A stretch of DNA of 64,000 nucleotides from Tenacibaculum sp. 190524A02b (GTDB lineage Bacteria; Bacteroidota; Bacteroidia; Flavobacteriales; Flavobacteriaceae): NCBI RefSeq assembly GCF_964036645.1, contig NZ_OZ038525.1:2812501-2876500 (forward strand). Reading direction: 5' to 3'. The notes under the pieces are model-generated. The model saw nothing but the letters and a program-made list of their open reading frames with translations. It had not been told where the DNA came from and ran no database searches. Of the stretch, positions 36,698 to 44,960 are shown one piece after another. Every line of letters starts with the position of its first letter. Within the stretch, counting starts at the first letter, position 1. Both the position numbers and the translations under genes were made by a program.

Positions 36698-39439
36698 TTA
36701 TTTTATAAGTACTTTCTTTATAGCATAGCTACCTTTATTCTGAATGTATAAAACATACGTTCCTTTGGCATATTTAGATACTTCAACAGCTTCTATATTA
36801 CTTGCTTTATAGTTCTTATAAACCATTTGACCTTGAAGATTTACTAACGCTATCATTTCTACTTGTTCTTGTTGTGGGACTTCTATATTCAAAATAGAAC
36901 TGGTAGGGTTAGGATAGGTTTTAATAGCAAGGTCTGCTTTAAAAGCAACTTTTTTACCTGATGATAATCTAGGTGCTACTGTAGTATTTGATGCTGGTGG
37001 CGTAGCTGCATTAAATACAAAACATCTTTTACAACCTGTATTAGGGTTAATTAACTCCAATCGTAACCAATCATTTAATCCATTGGTAGCAAAAATAGAA
37101 GTATTTGTTACCGATTGCCCATTATTAAGTGGATAAGCTGTACCTCCTGTACAATTAGCAGCATCTAATCCTGATTGACTACTTGCTTGGTACCAATTCA
37201 TAATCAACGGTTCTGGACTGCTTACACTTACTACATGTCCAATATTAAGTACTGCGCTTGAAGTAATCGTTACTTTTGATGGTGCAGCAATTGCTAAACT
37301 AGTAGCACTACCTACACAAGCACCATTGCTTGGCGTAACACTAACAGTACCTGCATTACCATCTAATTGCAAAGTAATCACTTGTTGATTAATTGGTCCT
37401 ACCGGTGTCCATTCTTTCGGATAACTCCATTGATGTGCATCCGCAATACCTTGTGTATCTGCTGTAAATGTAATTTGTCTATCACAAGTAATTGCTCCTT
37501 TTGTTATAGTTGCTTTAGGCTGTACTGTTACCACCAAAGAAGTAGCTACAGACTCACAACCTGCTGTGTTATAAGTAGCAACTTTTAATGTATACGCTCT
37601 ATGTGCATTAGTAGGTGTAAAACTAAAATTAGCAGGAGCAGTAATGTGTTGACTACTGATTCCCCCAGTACTATCAATTATAGTCACCTCTGCATTTGAA
37701 GCGCCTTTGTAATCAATTGCATAATTATAAGCAGCATCAGGCAACACACAAATAGTTCCAGTAATACCTGGGGCAATTGGCGCTATCTCAAAATTATGTG
37801 ATGCTGATGGTGGCGTAGTAGGATTGGTACAGTTATTTGCTCCATCTAAAGTAGCTGTAACTGTAAAGTTTCCTGTTGTATTTGCTGGAATCCCACCTGC
37901 TGGAGGAATTAATGTTAAGGTATTTCCATTATCTCTACGTTGCCAACCATTATTCGTTAATTCCGCAGGAATGTCCCATTTATATTTAGCAAATGGTGTA
38001 GCGGTAAATGTAAAATCATTGGTTATATTACTTTGTATACAAGTAGCTCCTTCTATAGCTACTGTATTCCCTCCTCCAAATCTATTTACAAAAGCAGTTG
38101 CAGATGAACTTTTACAATCTGGCTCTGAAATATCGGCTGCACTAACTGTTATAATACCACTCTCAGTATCTGTAAAGCTAATTTCAACTTTACTTCCATT
38201 GGTTGTTTTTGGAGTAACCGTCCAATTGGCATTCCCTCCAGTACCCCATGTGTATACTTTATCTGCTTCAGGATTGGTTACTTCAACTTCTAAAGTAGCT
38301 CCTGTTGTAGCATCAGCACAATAAATTTGTTGAGACAACTTAGGTGTTGCAGGACTTGCTGTAATAATTCTATCAAATGAATGTTTCCCTAATACCGTAT
38401 TTGAAATTCGTATTATAAAATTTCCTACGTTAGAAGGCTTTGCATTTCCTTGGTAAATAACCGCTGCTGCATTTCCGTATAACTCACTCGACTCTATTTT
38501 TAAAATAGCAGGATCAAAAGTATTCCCATTTGAGTCTAATAATTCCCACTCAAAAAGTCCATTTCCTGCAATAGCATCTGTAACTGTATAGGCTGTTGAT
38601 TTACTAGCATCTAAATTATTATCTCTTAAACAGGTAACTCCTAATATTTCAGATGGCGTAAAGTTTTTTAATACTTCCCACGTTCTACTTGGTCCTCCTC
38701 CGCATACACCTGTACAAGCGTCTACAAAAGAAATACTCAAAAATCCTTTACTTATAGCTCCTGGAATACTAGCAATGGTTACAGTAGACACATAGTTTCC
38801 GTTAGCGTCTGGAGTAGCCGCAGTACTTTGACTTGTTATTTGTATACCTCCAAAAGCAAACCAAGCTACGTTTAAAGGCACTGTATCTGTAATACTTACT
38901 ACTTGATGTGTAGGATTTGATGTACCCGACTGTACATTTAATGGAATCCATGGCGATCTTGTTTGAATACCATTTGGTTGATTAATATCACCATACAACA
39001 ACGTAAAATTAGGATTCAATTGATTACTTGTAGGATTGATGTCTATATCATATCGTACTACAGTATCTGGAGTAGTAGAAGTATCTATAATTTTAACAAA
39101 CACTTTTCCTGTTCCTCTAACTACCAAGTTTACTTCACTAGTTCCTGCAATAGTTAATGAACTAGTTCCTGTTGAATTACTAGGTGCATTTACATCTTTA
39201 AAAAGAAGTGGCCCTGTAGCGTTCCATGTAAAGGTAGCTTTACTTACATCTATATTATTGGTATTTGGTGATAATTTAATAGTTGCCCCACATCCATAAT
39301 TTGCTGGTGTTAGCGTAATGTCTGTTTGTGCTTGCAGTTGTACACCGGTAAATAGCATACAAAGCACTGCACTTACTTTTGCAAAAATGCTTTTGAGATT
39401 TAGAACATTAGCATGTTCTTTTAATTTCTTTGTCTTCAT
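36698..39439 (-). CDS. T9SS type A sorting-domain protein with Ig/PKD-like repeats
   Basis: The 913-residue secreted protein has a signal peptide (about residues 1-38, ending QLQAQ). Several beta-sandwich PKD/Ig-like repeats follow, with Cys residues and recurring TFTATP-like strands, but no enzyme motif that I can recognise. The last 80 residues (KTYPNPTSSILNIEVPQQ ... YAKGTYVLYIQNKG ... KKVLIK) are a type A C-terminal domain that directs export by the type IX system and anchoring to the cell surface. It is likely an adhesin or surface-binding protein. It is flanked by related palindromic repeats and has a 16-bp palindrome in its leader. Confidence 0.85.
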   Translation of the reverse strand: MKTKKLKEHANVLNLKSIFAKVSAVLCMLFTGVQLQAQTDITLTPANYGCGATIKLSPNTNNIDVSKATFTWNATGPLLFKDVNAPSNSTGTSSLTIAGTSEVNLVVRGTGKVFVKIIDTSTTPDTVVRYDIDINPTSNQLNPNFTLLYGDINQPNGIQTRSPWIPLNVQSGTSNPTHQVVSITDTVPLNVAWFAFGGIQITSQSTAATPDANGNYVSTVTIASIPGAISKGFLSISFVDACTGVCGGGPSRTWEVLKNFTPSEILGVTCLRDNNLDASKSTAYTVTDAIAGNGLFEWELLDSNGNTFDPAILKIESSELYGNAAAVIYQGNAKPSNVGNFIIRISNTVLGKHSFDRIITASPATPKLSQQIYCADATTGATLEVEVTNPEADKVYTWGTGGNANWTVTPKTTNGSKVEISFTDTESGIITVSAADISEPDCKSSSATAFVNRFGGGNTVAIEGATCIQSNITNDFTFTATPFAKYKWDIPAELTNNGWQRRDNGNTLTLIPPAGGIPANTTGNFTVTATLDGANNCTNPTTPPSASHNFEIAPIAPGITGTICVLPDAAYNYAIDYKGASNAEVTIIDSTGGISSQHITAPANFSFTPTNAHRAYTLKVATYNTAGCESVATSLVVTVQPKATITKGAITCDRQITFTADTQGIADAHQWSYPKEWTPVGPINQQVITLQLDGNAGTVSVTPSNGACVGSATSLAIAAPSKVTITSSAVLNIGHVVSVSSPEPLIMNWYQASSQSGLDAANCTGGTAYPLNNGQSVTNTSIFATNGLNDWLRLELINPNTGCKRCFVFNAATPPASNTTVAPRLSSGKKVAFKADLAIKTYPNPTSSILNIEVPQQEQVEMIALVNLQGQMVYKNYKASNIEAVEVSKYAKGTYVLYIQNKGSYAIKKVLIK

Positions 39440-39471
39440 AATAGTTTAGTTAAATCTTTTTTGTTGATGAA

Positions 39472-39487
39472 AAGTGTATATACACTT
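39472..39487. promoter_or_regulatory. 16-bp perfect palindrome in the leader of the T9SS protein gene
   Basis: AAGTGTATATACACTT is a perfect palindrome between the predicted -7 box (39499-39506) and the start codon at 39439. It could be an operator or an mRNA hairpin. Confidence 0.4.
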
Positions 39488-39498
39488 AAAAACCGCCT

Positions 39499-39506
39499 CA
39501 AAGCTA
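39499..39506 (-). promoter_or_regulatory. predicted -7 promoter box of the T9SS protein gene
   Basis: TAGCTTTG on the minus strand matches TAnnTTTG exactly. No good -33 TTTG lies at the usual distance. Confidence 0.4.
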
Positions 39507-39656
39507 CTCATTAATTAAACTGACCATATAACCCGAAAAGGGTGATTTTTTATTTTTTTTCTCCTATAAAATAATAGTTATAATTGGTATTAATCATTCT
39601 CATCATACCTTATGTGTATACTACTCCGTAAACTACATTTGTATGATAAAACTCAA

Positions 39657-39735
39657 CGTCATTGCAAGACACGAAGCAATCTCTTTATTCTACTGACAGA
39701 TTACTTCACTCCGTAAAACTGCGTTCGTAATGACG
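39657..39735. repeat. REP/MITE-like palindrome, single copy
   Basis: CGTCATTGCAAG...GAAGCAATCT is followed by AGATTACTTCACTCCG...TTCGTAATGACG, so the ends form an imperfect inverted repeat. It is the same family as the 118-bp tandem repeat at 36331-36602 on the other side of the T9SS gene. A further decayed piece (ACTCCGTAAACTAC) lies at about 39623-39636. Confidence 0.7.
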
Positions 39736-39783
39736 CTACTCATTATGATTTAGTTATTACTTCTACTTGTTAAATTGTTTACA

Positions 39784-39921
39784 CCCGAAGGTGGAAATCA
39801 ACAACACCCGAAGGTGGAAATCAACAACACCCGAAGGTGGAAATCAACAACACCCGAAGGTGGAAATCAACAACACCCGAAGGTGGAAATCAACAACACC
39901 CGAAGGTGGAAATCAACAACA
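39784..39921. repeat. 23-bp minisatellite, six perfect copies
   Basis: Six identical 23-bp units begin at 39784, 39807, 39830, 39853, 39876 and 39899. Each holds CACCCGAAGGTG; on the minus strand this is CACC-TTCG-GGTG, a 4-bp stem closed by a C(UUCG)G tetraloop. The linker is TGTTGATTT-like. There are no spacers, so it is not a CRISPR array. Confidence 0.9.
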
Positions 39922-39926
39922 CCCTA

Positions 39927-39953
39927 TAAAGTGGATGATAAACATCCACTTTA
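39927..39953. repeat. 11-bp inverted repeat next to the minisatellite
   Basis: TAAAGTGGATG and CATCCACTTTA pair perfectly around a 5-base loop. There is no long T run on either side, so terminator function is only possible. Confidence 0.6.
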
Positions 39954-40052
39954 TTACATCTATTAATTATTAATGTAACATAAGCATGTATTTCCTAGCA
40001 GGAAGTTTCTTGAGAAGTGTTGAAAACCTTAATCTTGATTTATGTAGATTTT

Positions 40053-40754
40053 TTACACTACGGTAAGCGTAAATGTCGAATCTATTATACGAACATGTTT
40101 TAAGTAGGCTTTGCTCCCTTTGGTTGCTTGTGTTTTGATTCGGATTGTATAGTTTCCTGCCTCTAATTCGGGAACTTGCCCTATCAATTTTTTGTATTGA
40201 TTTACTACTAGCGATACTTTGTATTCTGTTTGGTCTTCCGATACAAAATACACACCTACCGCTTCTTCGTCTTCTCCCGCTATTTTTAGTCGAGTTCCTA
40301 AAATCTCAAAGATGCTATTGGGCGTTAAATAGGTATTGATTGTTTTTGATGCATAGTCTTCAAAAGTATTTATATGAGTAACATATCTAGGTACTGTTAC
40401 TTTTTCCAGTGGCATGTGCTTTTCAATATTCTTGATTATTTTTCTAGAGTGAATGTTTACTTCTAGTTTATGCTTTTCTGGATTATAATAATCTTCTTCA
40501 CTTTCAAAATTACCTTTTATGGAATAGCTAAGATTAAATAATGGTAGGTTTAAATTATTTCCTTCATTAATACAGATTCCTATTTCTTCGTAATAAAAAT
40601 TTAGTACGGCTACAACATCGGTTTTACTAATCAGGTTTCGCTTACTTAGCATTTTATCTATTAACGCTTCTTGATCTATGGAAGGTTTTGCTAATATACG
40701 GGCTATATAGTTAGTTTCTTCTGATAGGTTATTTTCGGTTAGGTAGTACTTCAT
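40053..40754 (-). CDS. HU-like DNA-binding protein with DUF4469-type C-terminal domain
   Basis: The 233-residue protein resembles Bacteroidota proteins with an HU/IHF-like N-terminal domain (about residues 1-125: MKYYLTENNLSEETNYIARI, TDVVAVLNFYYEEIGICINEG). The C-terminal part is an Ig-like DUF4469 domain (about 140-233: GTRLKIAGEDEEAVGVYFV, ELEAGNYTIRIKTQATKGSK). Genes of this kind are common near repeats and mobile regions in the phylum, and their role is not well known. It has a clear TTG-N19-TAAATTTG promoter. It lies about 100 bases from the 23-bp repeat array. Confidence 0.75.
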   Translation of the reverse strand: MKYYLTENNLSEETNYIARILAKPSIDQEALIDKMLSKRNLISKTDVVAVLNFYYEEIGICINEGNNLNLPLFNLSYSIKGNFESEEDYYNPEKHKLEVNIHSRKIIKNIEKHMPLEKVTVPRYVTHINTFEDYASKTINTYLTPNSIFEILGTRLKIAGEDEEAVGVYFVSEDQTEYKVSLVVNQYKKLIGQVPELEAGNYTIRIKTQATKGSKAYLKHVRIIDSTFTLTVV

Positions 40755-41251
40755 TGCATAGTCGTTTTTTTATTGAGTATTCCTTTTTCTTACTGTACAC
40801 TTCTTTGTGATATCTGCGCTTTTCAAATTTAATAAGTATTCTAATATGTACAAGTGAGTTTACTTGTTTTAGTAATAATTCAAGACTAAAAAAATCTCTT
40901 TTTTTAACAAAATAAATTTTTATAAAATTATTGATTAATTTAAATTCAATTATAAAGCTACTTTTTTATTAGTAAAGTTACCTTAACATAATTACAAAAA
41001 ATTTGCAATACATTAACATATACTAAATAATATATTTAGCAAAAACTAGTTACCTTTAAATAACCAAAAGGTTAGATTAAATAACAAGGTTTAGAAACTA
41101 AAAAAAGTAACGAACCTACGGCTATTTATAAAATACACTTCTTTATATACAAAAAATTAAGGCTATATATTCAATAAATAAAATGTTACTTACAGTAATA
41201 TTAAAGAACACAAATACAACAAAACAAACTAAAATTAAACAAACAAAGAAA
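40755..41251. other. intergenic region between divergent genes
   Basis: This region holds the promoter of the HU-like gene (40824-40853) and a possible TACCTTTA box at 41051-41058 for the EF-hand lipoprotein, with a long A-rich leader. The open frame runs from 41183, but I place the start at 41252. Confidence 0.5.
40824..40853 (-). promoter_or_regulatory. Bacteroidota-type promoter of the HU-like gene
   Basis: On the minus strand TTG, 19 bases and TAAATTTG fit the consensus exactly. The box is 69 bases upstream of the ATG. Confidence 0.65.
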
Positions 41252-41587
41252 ATGAAAAAAGCAACTAAACTTTCAATCATTATCATGGGGGCATTTTTTG
41301 CTAGCTGTGGTACTACACAAAACTCTTCACAATCTGGTGAATCAATCTTAACTAATTTAATATTCTCACAAGGTGATGATAATGGAGATGGTTATTTATC
41401 TTTTGCTGAAGTATGGGAAATACAAAAAGACGACGAAGATGAGAAAAAAATAGCCCAGCAAAAAGGGATGTCACTTAAAGAAATGGTAAAACAAGACTTT
41501 AATAAAGCTGATGTAAATAAAGATGCTAGGCTTTCTAAAAAAGAATTTGCTGCTTCTTTACAAGATGTTAGTGATTCTAAAAGTTAA
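41252..41587 (+). CDS. EF-hand lipoprotein
   Basis: From the ATG at 41252 (MKKATKLSIIIMGAFFASC) the protein has 111 residues, with a lipoprotein signal whose lipobox FASC puts the lipidated Cys near residue 19. Two EF-hand loops follow: DDNGDGYLSFAE and DVNKDARLSKKE, both with Asp/Asn at positions 1, 3 and 5 and Glu at 12, so they could bind calcium. An upstream extension of 23 codons would bury the signal peptide, so I reject it. The role is unknown, perhaps a calcium-dependent surface or periplasmic protein. Confidence 0.8.
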   Translation: MKKATKLSIIIMGAFFASCGTTQNSSQSGESILTNLIFSQGDDNGDGYLSFAEVWEIQKDDEDEKKIAQQKGMSLKEMVKQDFNKADVNKDARLSKKEFAASLQDVSDSKS

Positions 41588-41606
41588 CAGATGTAACCTA
41601 AAAAGT

Positions 41607-41635
41607 AAAACCTCAAGACAAAGTTTTGAGGTTTT
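41607..41635. terminator. bidirectional terminator between the EF-hand and RsuA-family genes
   Basis: AAAACCTCAA and TTGAGGTTTT form a 10-bp perfect stem around a 9-base loop, with T-rich sequence on both sides. It sits between two convergent genes. Confidence 0.8.
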
Positions 41636-41647
41636 ATTTTTTTACTG

Positions 41648-42478
41648 TTATAACATATGTAAACTACCAATTTCTTGCTGCGTTAACTCACGCCATCTAC
41701 CTCTTGGTAAATTTCTTTTGGTAAGTCCTGCAAAAATTACACGGTCTAATTTTATTACGTGATACCCAAAATGTTCAAATATTTTACGTACTATTCTGTT
41801 TCTACCTGAATGTATCTCAATACCTACTTCTGTCTTCTTTTCTCCTTCTACATAAGATACTGCATCTATAAACACCTTTCTTCCTTCAATGATTACATCT
41901 CCTCTCAACTTCTCTAAATCTGCTAATGTTAGTTTTTTATCTAAAGAAGCATGATATAGTTTACGTACATTATGTTTAGGATGTGTCAATTTTTTAGCTA
42001 ACTCTCCATCATTTGTAAACAGTAATAAACCTGTAGTATTTCTGTCCAACCTACCTACTGGGTAAATACGTTCTTTAGTAGCATTTTGTATCAAATCCAT
42101 TACCGTTCTTCTTCCCCTATCATCCTCCATAGTGGTGATATAGTTCTTTGGTTTATTCATTAGAACATAACGCTTTTGCTCCATAGAAATAGTAGTTCCA
42201 TCAAAACGAACCTCATCTGTAGGTTGCACTTTATACCCCATTTCAGTAACTAGCTTCCCATTAACAGTAACACTTCCGTGTTCAATATAGGTATCCGCTT
42301 CTCTTCGTGAACAAATTCCTGAATTGGCAATAAACTTATTTAAACGTACTCCGGTATTTTCTGTTTTTTTAGAAGTAGAAGGTTTAGGTTTTCTAAAATC
42401 TTTTTTAAATTTATCTTGATTACGAGGATTGCTGTTACGCCCAGCTTGTCGTCCTCTCGACGAGTTTTTTGAATTCAT
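41648..42478 (-). CDS. RsuA/RluB-family rRNA pseudouridine synthase
   Basis: The 276-residue protein has a basic, low-complexity N-terminus (about residues 1-45), then an S4 RNA-binding domain (VRLNKFIANSGICSRREADTYIEHG). The catalytic domain has Asp in GRLDRNTTGLLLFTNDG. It ends with FEHFGYHVIKLDRVIFAGL and RGRWRELTQQEI. It should modify 23S or 16S rRNA; RluB is the usual member in this phylum, with RluE/RluF the alternatives. Its promoter box TACATTTG is at 42502-42509. Confidence 0.9.
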   Translation of the reverse strand: MNSKNSSRGRQAGRNSNPRNQDKFKKDFRKPKPSTSKKTENTGVRLNKFIANSGICSRREADTYIEHGSVTVNGKLVTEMGYKVQPTDEVRFDGTTISMEQKRYVLMNKPKNYITTMEDDRGRRTVMDLIQNATKERIYPVGRLDRNTTGLLLFTNDGELAKKLTHPKHNVRKLYHASLDKKLTLADLEKLRGDVIIEGRKVFIDAVSYVEGEKKTEVGIEIHSGRNRIVRKIFEHFGYHVIKLDRVIFAGLTKRNLPRGRWRELTQQEIGSLHML

Positions 42479-42501
42479 ATCTAATTTAAATTTAGCGGCC
42501 G

Positions 42502-42509
42502 CAAATGTA
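42502..42509 (-). promoter_or_regulatory. predicted -7 promoter box of the rRNA pseudouridine synthase gene
   Basis: TACATTTG matches TAnnTTTG and ends 23 bases before the ATG at 42478. It lies in the 48-base gap after the prenyltransferase gene. No clear -33 TTTG is seen. Confidence 0.4.
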
Positions 42510-42526
42510 CGTTAATTATTTGATTT

Positions 42527-43444
42527 TTAATCTAAAACATTAACAACCTTATCTAAAATTAAGGTTTTATCAATAAAAATCAAACTAAACACTCCTATTA
42601 ATAATAACATTTTCAAAACATTATGTAAAAAACGATATTGACTTCTATGGGTAGCTTTAAAAATATAAAACCCTACAAAAATTAACACTACTGCTGCTAG
42701 GTAAAAATAGTATTTCATATAAGCAATAGCTGGATAATTAAATAATAATACTACGGGTACTAATGTTAGTACTAATAGTAATAAAATAGTTTTTTTAGCC
42801 GTAACTTCTCCATACTTGACTGGAAAAGTAGTATAATTATTTGCTATAGCTCCTTGAATATTTTCTAAATCTTTAATTATTTCTCTTACCATTATCACTA
42901 GAAAAAGAAACATGGCATGTATAAATATAACTTTTGAGAAGTTCTTATAATGCACAAAAATGGTAAAAAATGGAAGAATGGTTAATACAGTTACACTAAC
43001 CAGCCCTATTAAAGGATATTTTTTTAATTTATGTGAATAAAACCATATTCCAAAAATATAGACGGCAAAAAAAAATGCAGCTCTCCAAGACACCAACAAA
43101 CCGAAACAAAACCCTATAAAGTTTAAAAAAAAATATAAAGACAATTTTGTATCCTGTTTTACATAGGAATCAAGCCCTGCTTTTATAGGTCTATTAATCC
43201 TATCAGCTTTAACATCATAAAAATTGTTTATAATATATCCCCCAGCTACTACACAAACAGTTGCTAATACTAGATATAATAAATGCCAATCAGACATTAC
43301 ATATTTAAGCGATCTTTTTTCTGAGAAAATAAAAATAGCAGCCAAATACTGGGCTGCTATTAATACTAATATGTTATATCCTCTGACTACCGATAAGAGA
43401 CTAAATATTTTAAAAAAAAGAGTGTTTGCTTTTGGTGCACTCAT
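42527..43444 (-). CDS. UbiA-family prenyltransferase (geranylgeranylglycerol-phosphate geranylgeranyltransferase-like)
   Basis: The 305-residue, largely hydrophobic protein has about eight or nine membrane helices. It has the prenyl-diphosphate-binding Asp-rich motif NNFYDVKADRINRPIKAG (NDxxDxxxD-like) and a second one around MVREIIKDLENIQGA. UbiA enzymes attach a prenyl chain to an acceptor in the membrane. The annotation commonly given to this Bacteroidota branch is geranylgeranylglycerol-phosphate geranylgeranyltransferase, an enzyme of archaeal-type ether lipids, but the acceptor is unproven. It sits 13 bases downstream of mevalonate kinase, so it shares the isoprenoid operon. Confidence 0.8.
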   Translation of the reverse strand: MSAPKANTLFFKIFSLLSVVRGYNILVLIAAQYLAAIFIFSEKRSLKYVMSDWHLLYLVLATVCVVAGGYIINNFYDVKADRINRPIKAGLDSYVKQDTKLSLYFFLNFIGFCFGLLVSWRAAFFFAVYIFGIWFYSHKLKKYPLIGLVSVTVLTILPFFTIFVHYKNFSKVIFIHAMFLFLVIMVREIIKDLENIQGAIANNYTTFPVKYGEVTAKKTILLLLVLTLVPVVLLFNYPAIAYMKYYFYLAAVVLIFVGFYIFKATHRSQYRFLHNVLKMLLLIGVFSLIFIDKTLILDKVVNVLD

Positions 43445-43457
43445 AGTAAAATGATAC

Positions 43458-44387
43458 TTAAAAACGATACACTAACTCTAATTTATAATCCTTCAAACTC
43501 TGTTTAGCCTTTTCATAATCTTCTGTGAAACCTAAAATATAGCCTCCGCCTCCAGAACCACATAATTTTAAATAATAATCATTGGTTTGAATACCTTTTT
43601 CCCATACTTTATGAAAAGCTTTAGGAATCATTGGCTTAAAATTGGTTAAAACTACCTTTGATAACTTTTTTACATTTCCGAATAACGATTTAATGTTTCC
43701 TTGTAAAAAGTCTTCAATACATGCATCCGTATGAGTTGAAAATTCCTCGCTAATCATTTTTCTAAAACCTTCGTTTTTCATTTTATTCATAAAAATGCTA
43801 ACCATAGGTTCAGTTTCTCCTATTTGCTCAGAGTCTAATAAAAACACAGCTCCTTTACCTTCTTTCTGTGAAGGTATTCCTGTTGCTTCTATATTTTCTT
43901 TGGAATTAATTAAAATTGGTAAACTTAAGTAAGAGTTTAATGGATCTAATCCAGAACTTTTCCCATGAAAGAAAGATTCCATCAGAGAAAAAATCTCTTT
44001 TAATTGTAAAAGTTTATCTCTAGTTAAGTTTTCTAAAACCGTTATTTTATCTTTTGCATACTTATCATAAACAGAAGCTACTAATGCTCCAGAGCTTCCA
44101 ACTCCATAACCTTGTGGTATAGAAGAGTCAAAATACATTCCATTTTTAATATCTTCTTCAAGATTTTCAAAATCAAATGAAACAATGTTTGTATCTAAGT
44201 TTTTTAAATAATTATAAAACTTAATCAAACTTTCGTTTGACTTTTTAGCTTCTCCTGTTAAACTTTTTGCAGATTTCAAAGCTCCTTTGTATGAGTTAAA
44301 AGGAATTGCCAACCCTTTCGAGTCTTTAATAATTCCATACTCTCCAAAGAGTAAAATCTTAGCATAAAATAAAGGTCCTTTCATCAT
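43458..44387 (-). CDS. mevalonate kinase-like GHMP kinase
   Basis: The 309-residue protein is a GHMP kinase with YAKILLFGEYGIIKDSKGLA (substrate part), the ATP loop PQGYGVGSSGALVASV (about residues 108-123) and a C-terminal GHMP motif LCGSGGGGYILGFT. In this gene neighbourhood it fits mevalonate kinase, which phosphorylates mevalonate at the 5-hydroxyl. Its promoter (TTG-N20-TATTTTTG) is at 44405-44435. Phosphomevalonate kinase would be an alternative, but the GYDIA gene at 56039-56968 is the better candidate for that step. Confidence 0.85.
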   Translation of the reverse strand: MMKGPLFYAKILLFGEYGIIKDSKGLAIPFNSYKGALKSAKSLTGEAKKSNESLIKFYNYLKNLDTNIVSFDFENLEEDIKNGMYFDSSIPQGYGVGSSGALVASVYDKYAKDKITVLENLTRDKLLQLKEIFSLMESFFHGKSSGLDPLNSYLSLPILINSKENIEATGIPSQKEGKGAVFLLDSEQIGETEPMVSIFMNKMKNEGFRKMISEEFSTHTDACIEDFLQGNIKSLFGNVKKLSKVVLTNFKPMIPKAFHKVWEKGIQTNDYYLKLCGSGGGGYILGFTEDYEKAKQSLKDYKLELVYRF

Positions 44388-44404
44388 TTTTTGTAATTAC
44401 AATG

Positions 44405-44435
44405 CAAAAATACAAGTAAAACTACTAGTTTACAA
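44405..44435 (-). promoter_or_regulatory. predicted promoter of the mevalonate kinase-UbiA pair
   Basis: On the minus strand TTG, 20 bases and TATTTTTG fit the Bacteroidota consensus. The box ends 18 bases before the ATG. Confidence 0.55.
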
Positions 44436-44439
44436 TTTA

Positions 44440-44940
44440 TTAGTATGTATTTTTATAAAACGTTTTCCAAACTCCTGCTTTTTCACCATTTTTATACTTT
44501 CCTTTTTCTTTAATTTTTCCATTTCTATAAAAAATTTTCCATACTCCTTCTCTCTTACCATTCTTATATTTTCCTTGTTCTTTTAGTTCTCCTGTTTCAT
44601 AAAACACTTTTCGAACTCCATGCAAGTTGCCATTTTTATAGTTTGCCTTGTGAGATACTTTTCCATTGCTATGGAAATAAGTTACCAGCCCATTAAATTT
44701 CTCTTTTCCTTCTGCTGCTGCATTTACAGAGCTAAACCCTTCCATTTGGACTTGTCCACTCTTATAATAATCTACAATCCAATACCCATCTTTAATTTTT
44801 TTAGGTTCTGGACGATAGTAAACTGCCAAATCTTCTGTGGTTTCTTGCCAATTGGCATCATACCACGTTTTCTCTTGGGCAATTAACGATGTTGTTAAAA
44901 ACCCAACAAGAATTACGAATAATAATGTTGAATTTCTCAT
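44440..44940 (-). CDS. MORN-like (YwqK-type) repeat protein with signal peptide
   Basis: The 166-residue protein has a signal peptide (about residues 1-22). It then has short repeats of the toxin-antitoxin YwqK/MORN_2 type: ANYKNGNLHGVRKVFYETG, GKYKNGKREGVWKIFYRNG and GKYKNGEKAGVWKTFY. Despite the family label, there is no toxin gene beside it, and these proteins are common, presumably surface or periplasmic, in Flavobacteriia. It starts 20 bases downstream of the diphosphomevalonate decarboxylase gene, so it may be co-transcribed with it. Confidence 0.8.
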   Translation of the reverse strand: MRNSTLLFVILVGFLTTSLIAQEKTWYDANWQETTEDLAVYYRPEPKKIKDGYWIVDYYKSGQVQMEGFSSVNAAAEGKEKFNGLVTYFHSNGKVSHKANYKNGNLHGVRKVFYETGELKEQGKYKNGKREGVWKIFYRNGKIKEKGKYKNGEKAGVWKTFYKNTY

Positions 44941-44960
44941 AATTTAAGGGAATTAATAAG

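Larger units (their letters stand above)
39507..40052. other. repeat-rich intergenic region
   Basis: No gene is visible. It holds a second REP/MITE-like palindrome (39657-39735), a six-copy 23-bp tandem repeat (39784-39921) and a clean inverted repeat (39927-39953). Open frames over the 23-bp repeat are repeat artefacts, since 23 is not a multiple of 3 and all three frames stay open. Confidence 0.75.

Noticed and set aside
39784..39921. CRISPR array
   Set aside because: The 23-bp units follow each other directly without spacers and no cas genes are near.
39767..39973. Coding repeats (63-68 codon frames with TPEGGNQQ-type repeats)
   Set aside because: The repeat period is 23 bases, so all three frames read similar repeats in turn; no start signal or neighbour supports a protein.
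41183..41251. 23-residue N-terminal extension of the EF-hand protein
   Set aside because: It would place a Lys/Thr/Asn-rich stretch before a good lipoprotein signal peptide, so the start at 41252 is preferred.
44440..44940. Antitoxin gene of a toxin-antitoxin system
   Set aside because: The YwqK-type label is a family name. The protein has a signal peptide and MORN-like repeats, and there is no toxin gene adjacent.
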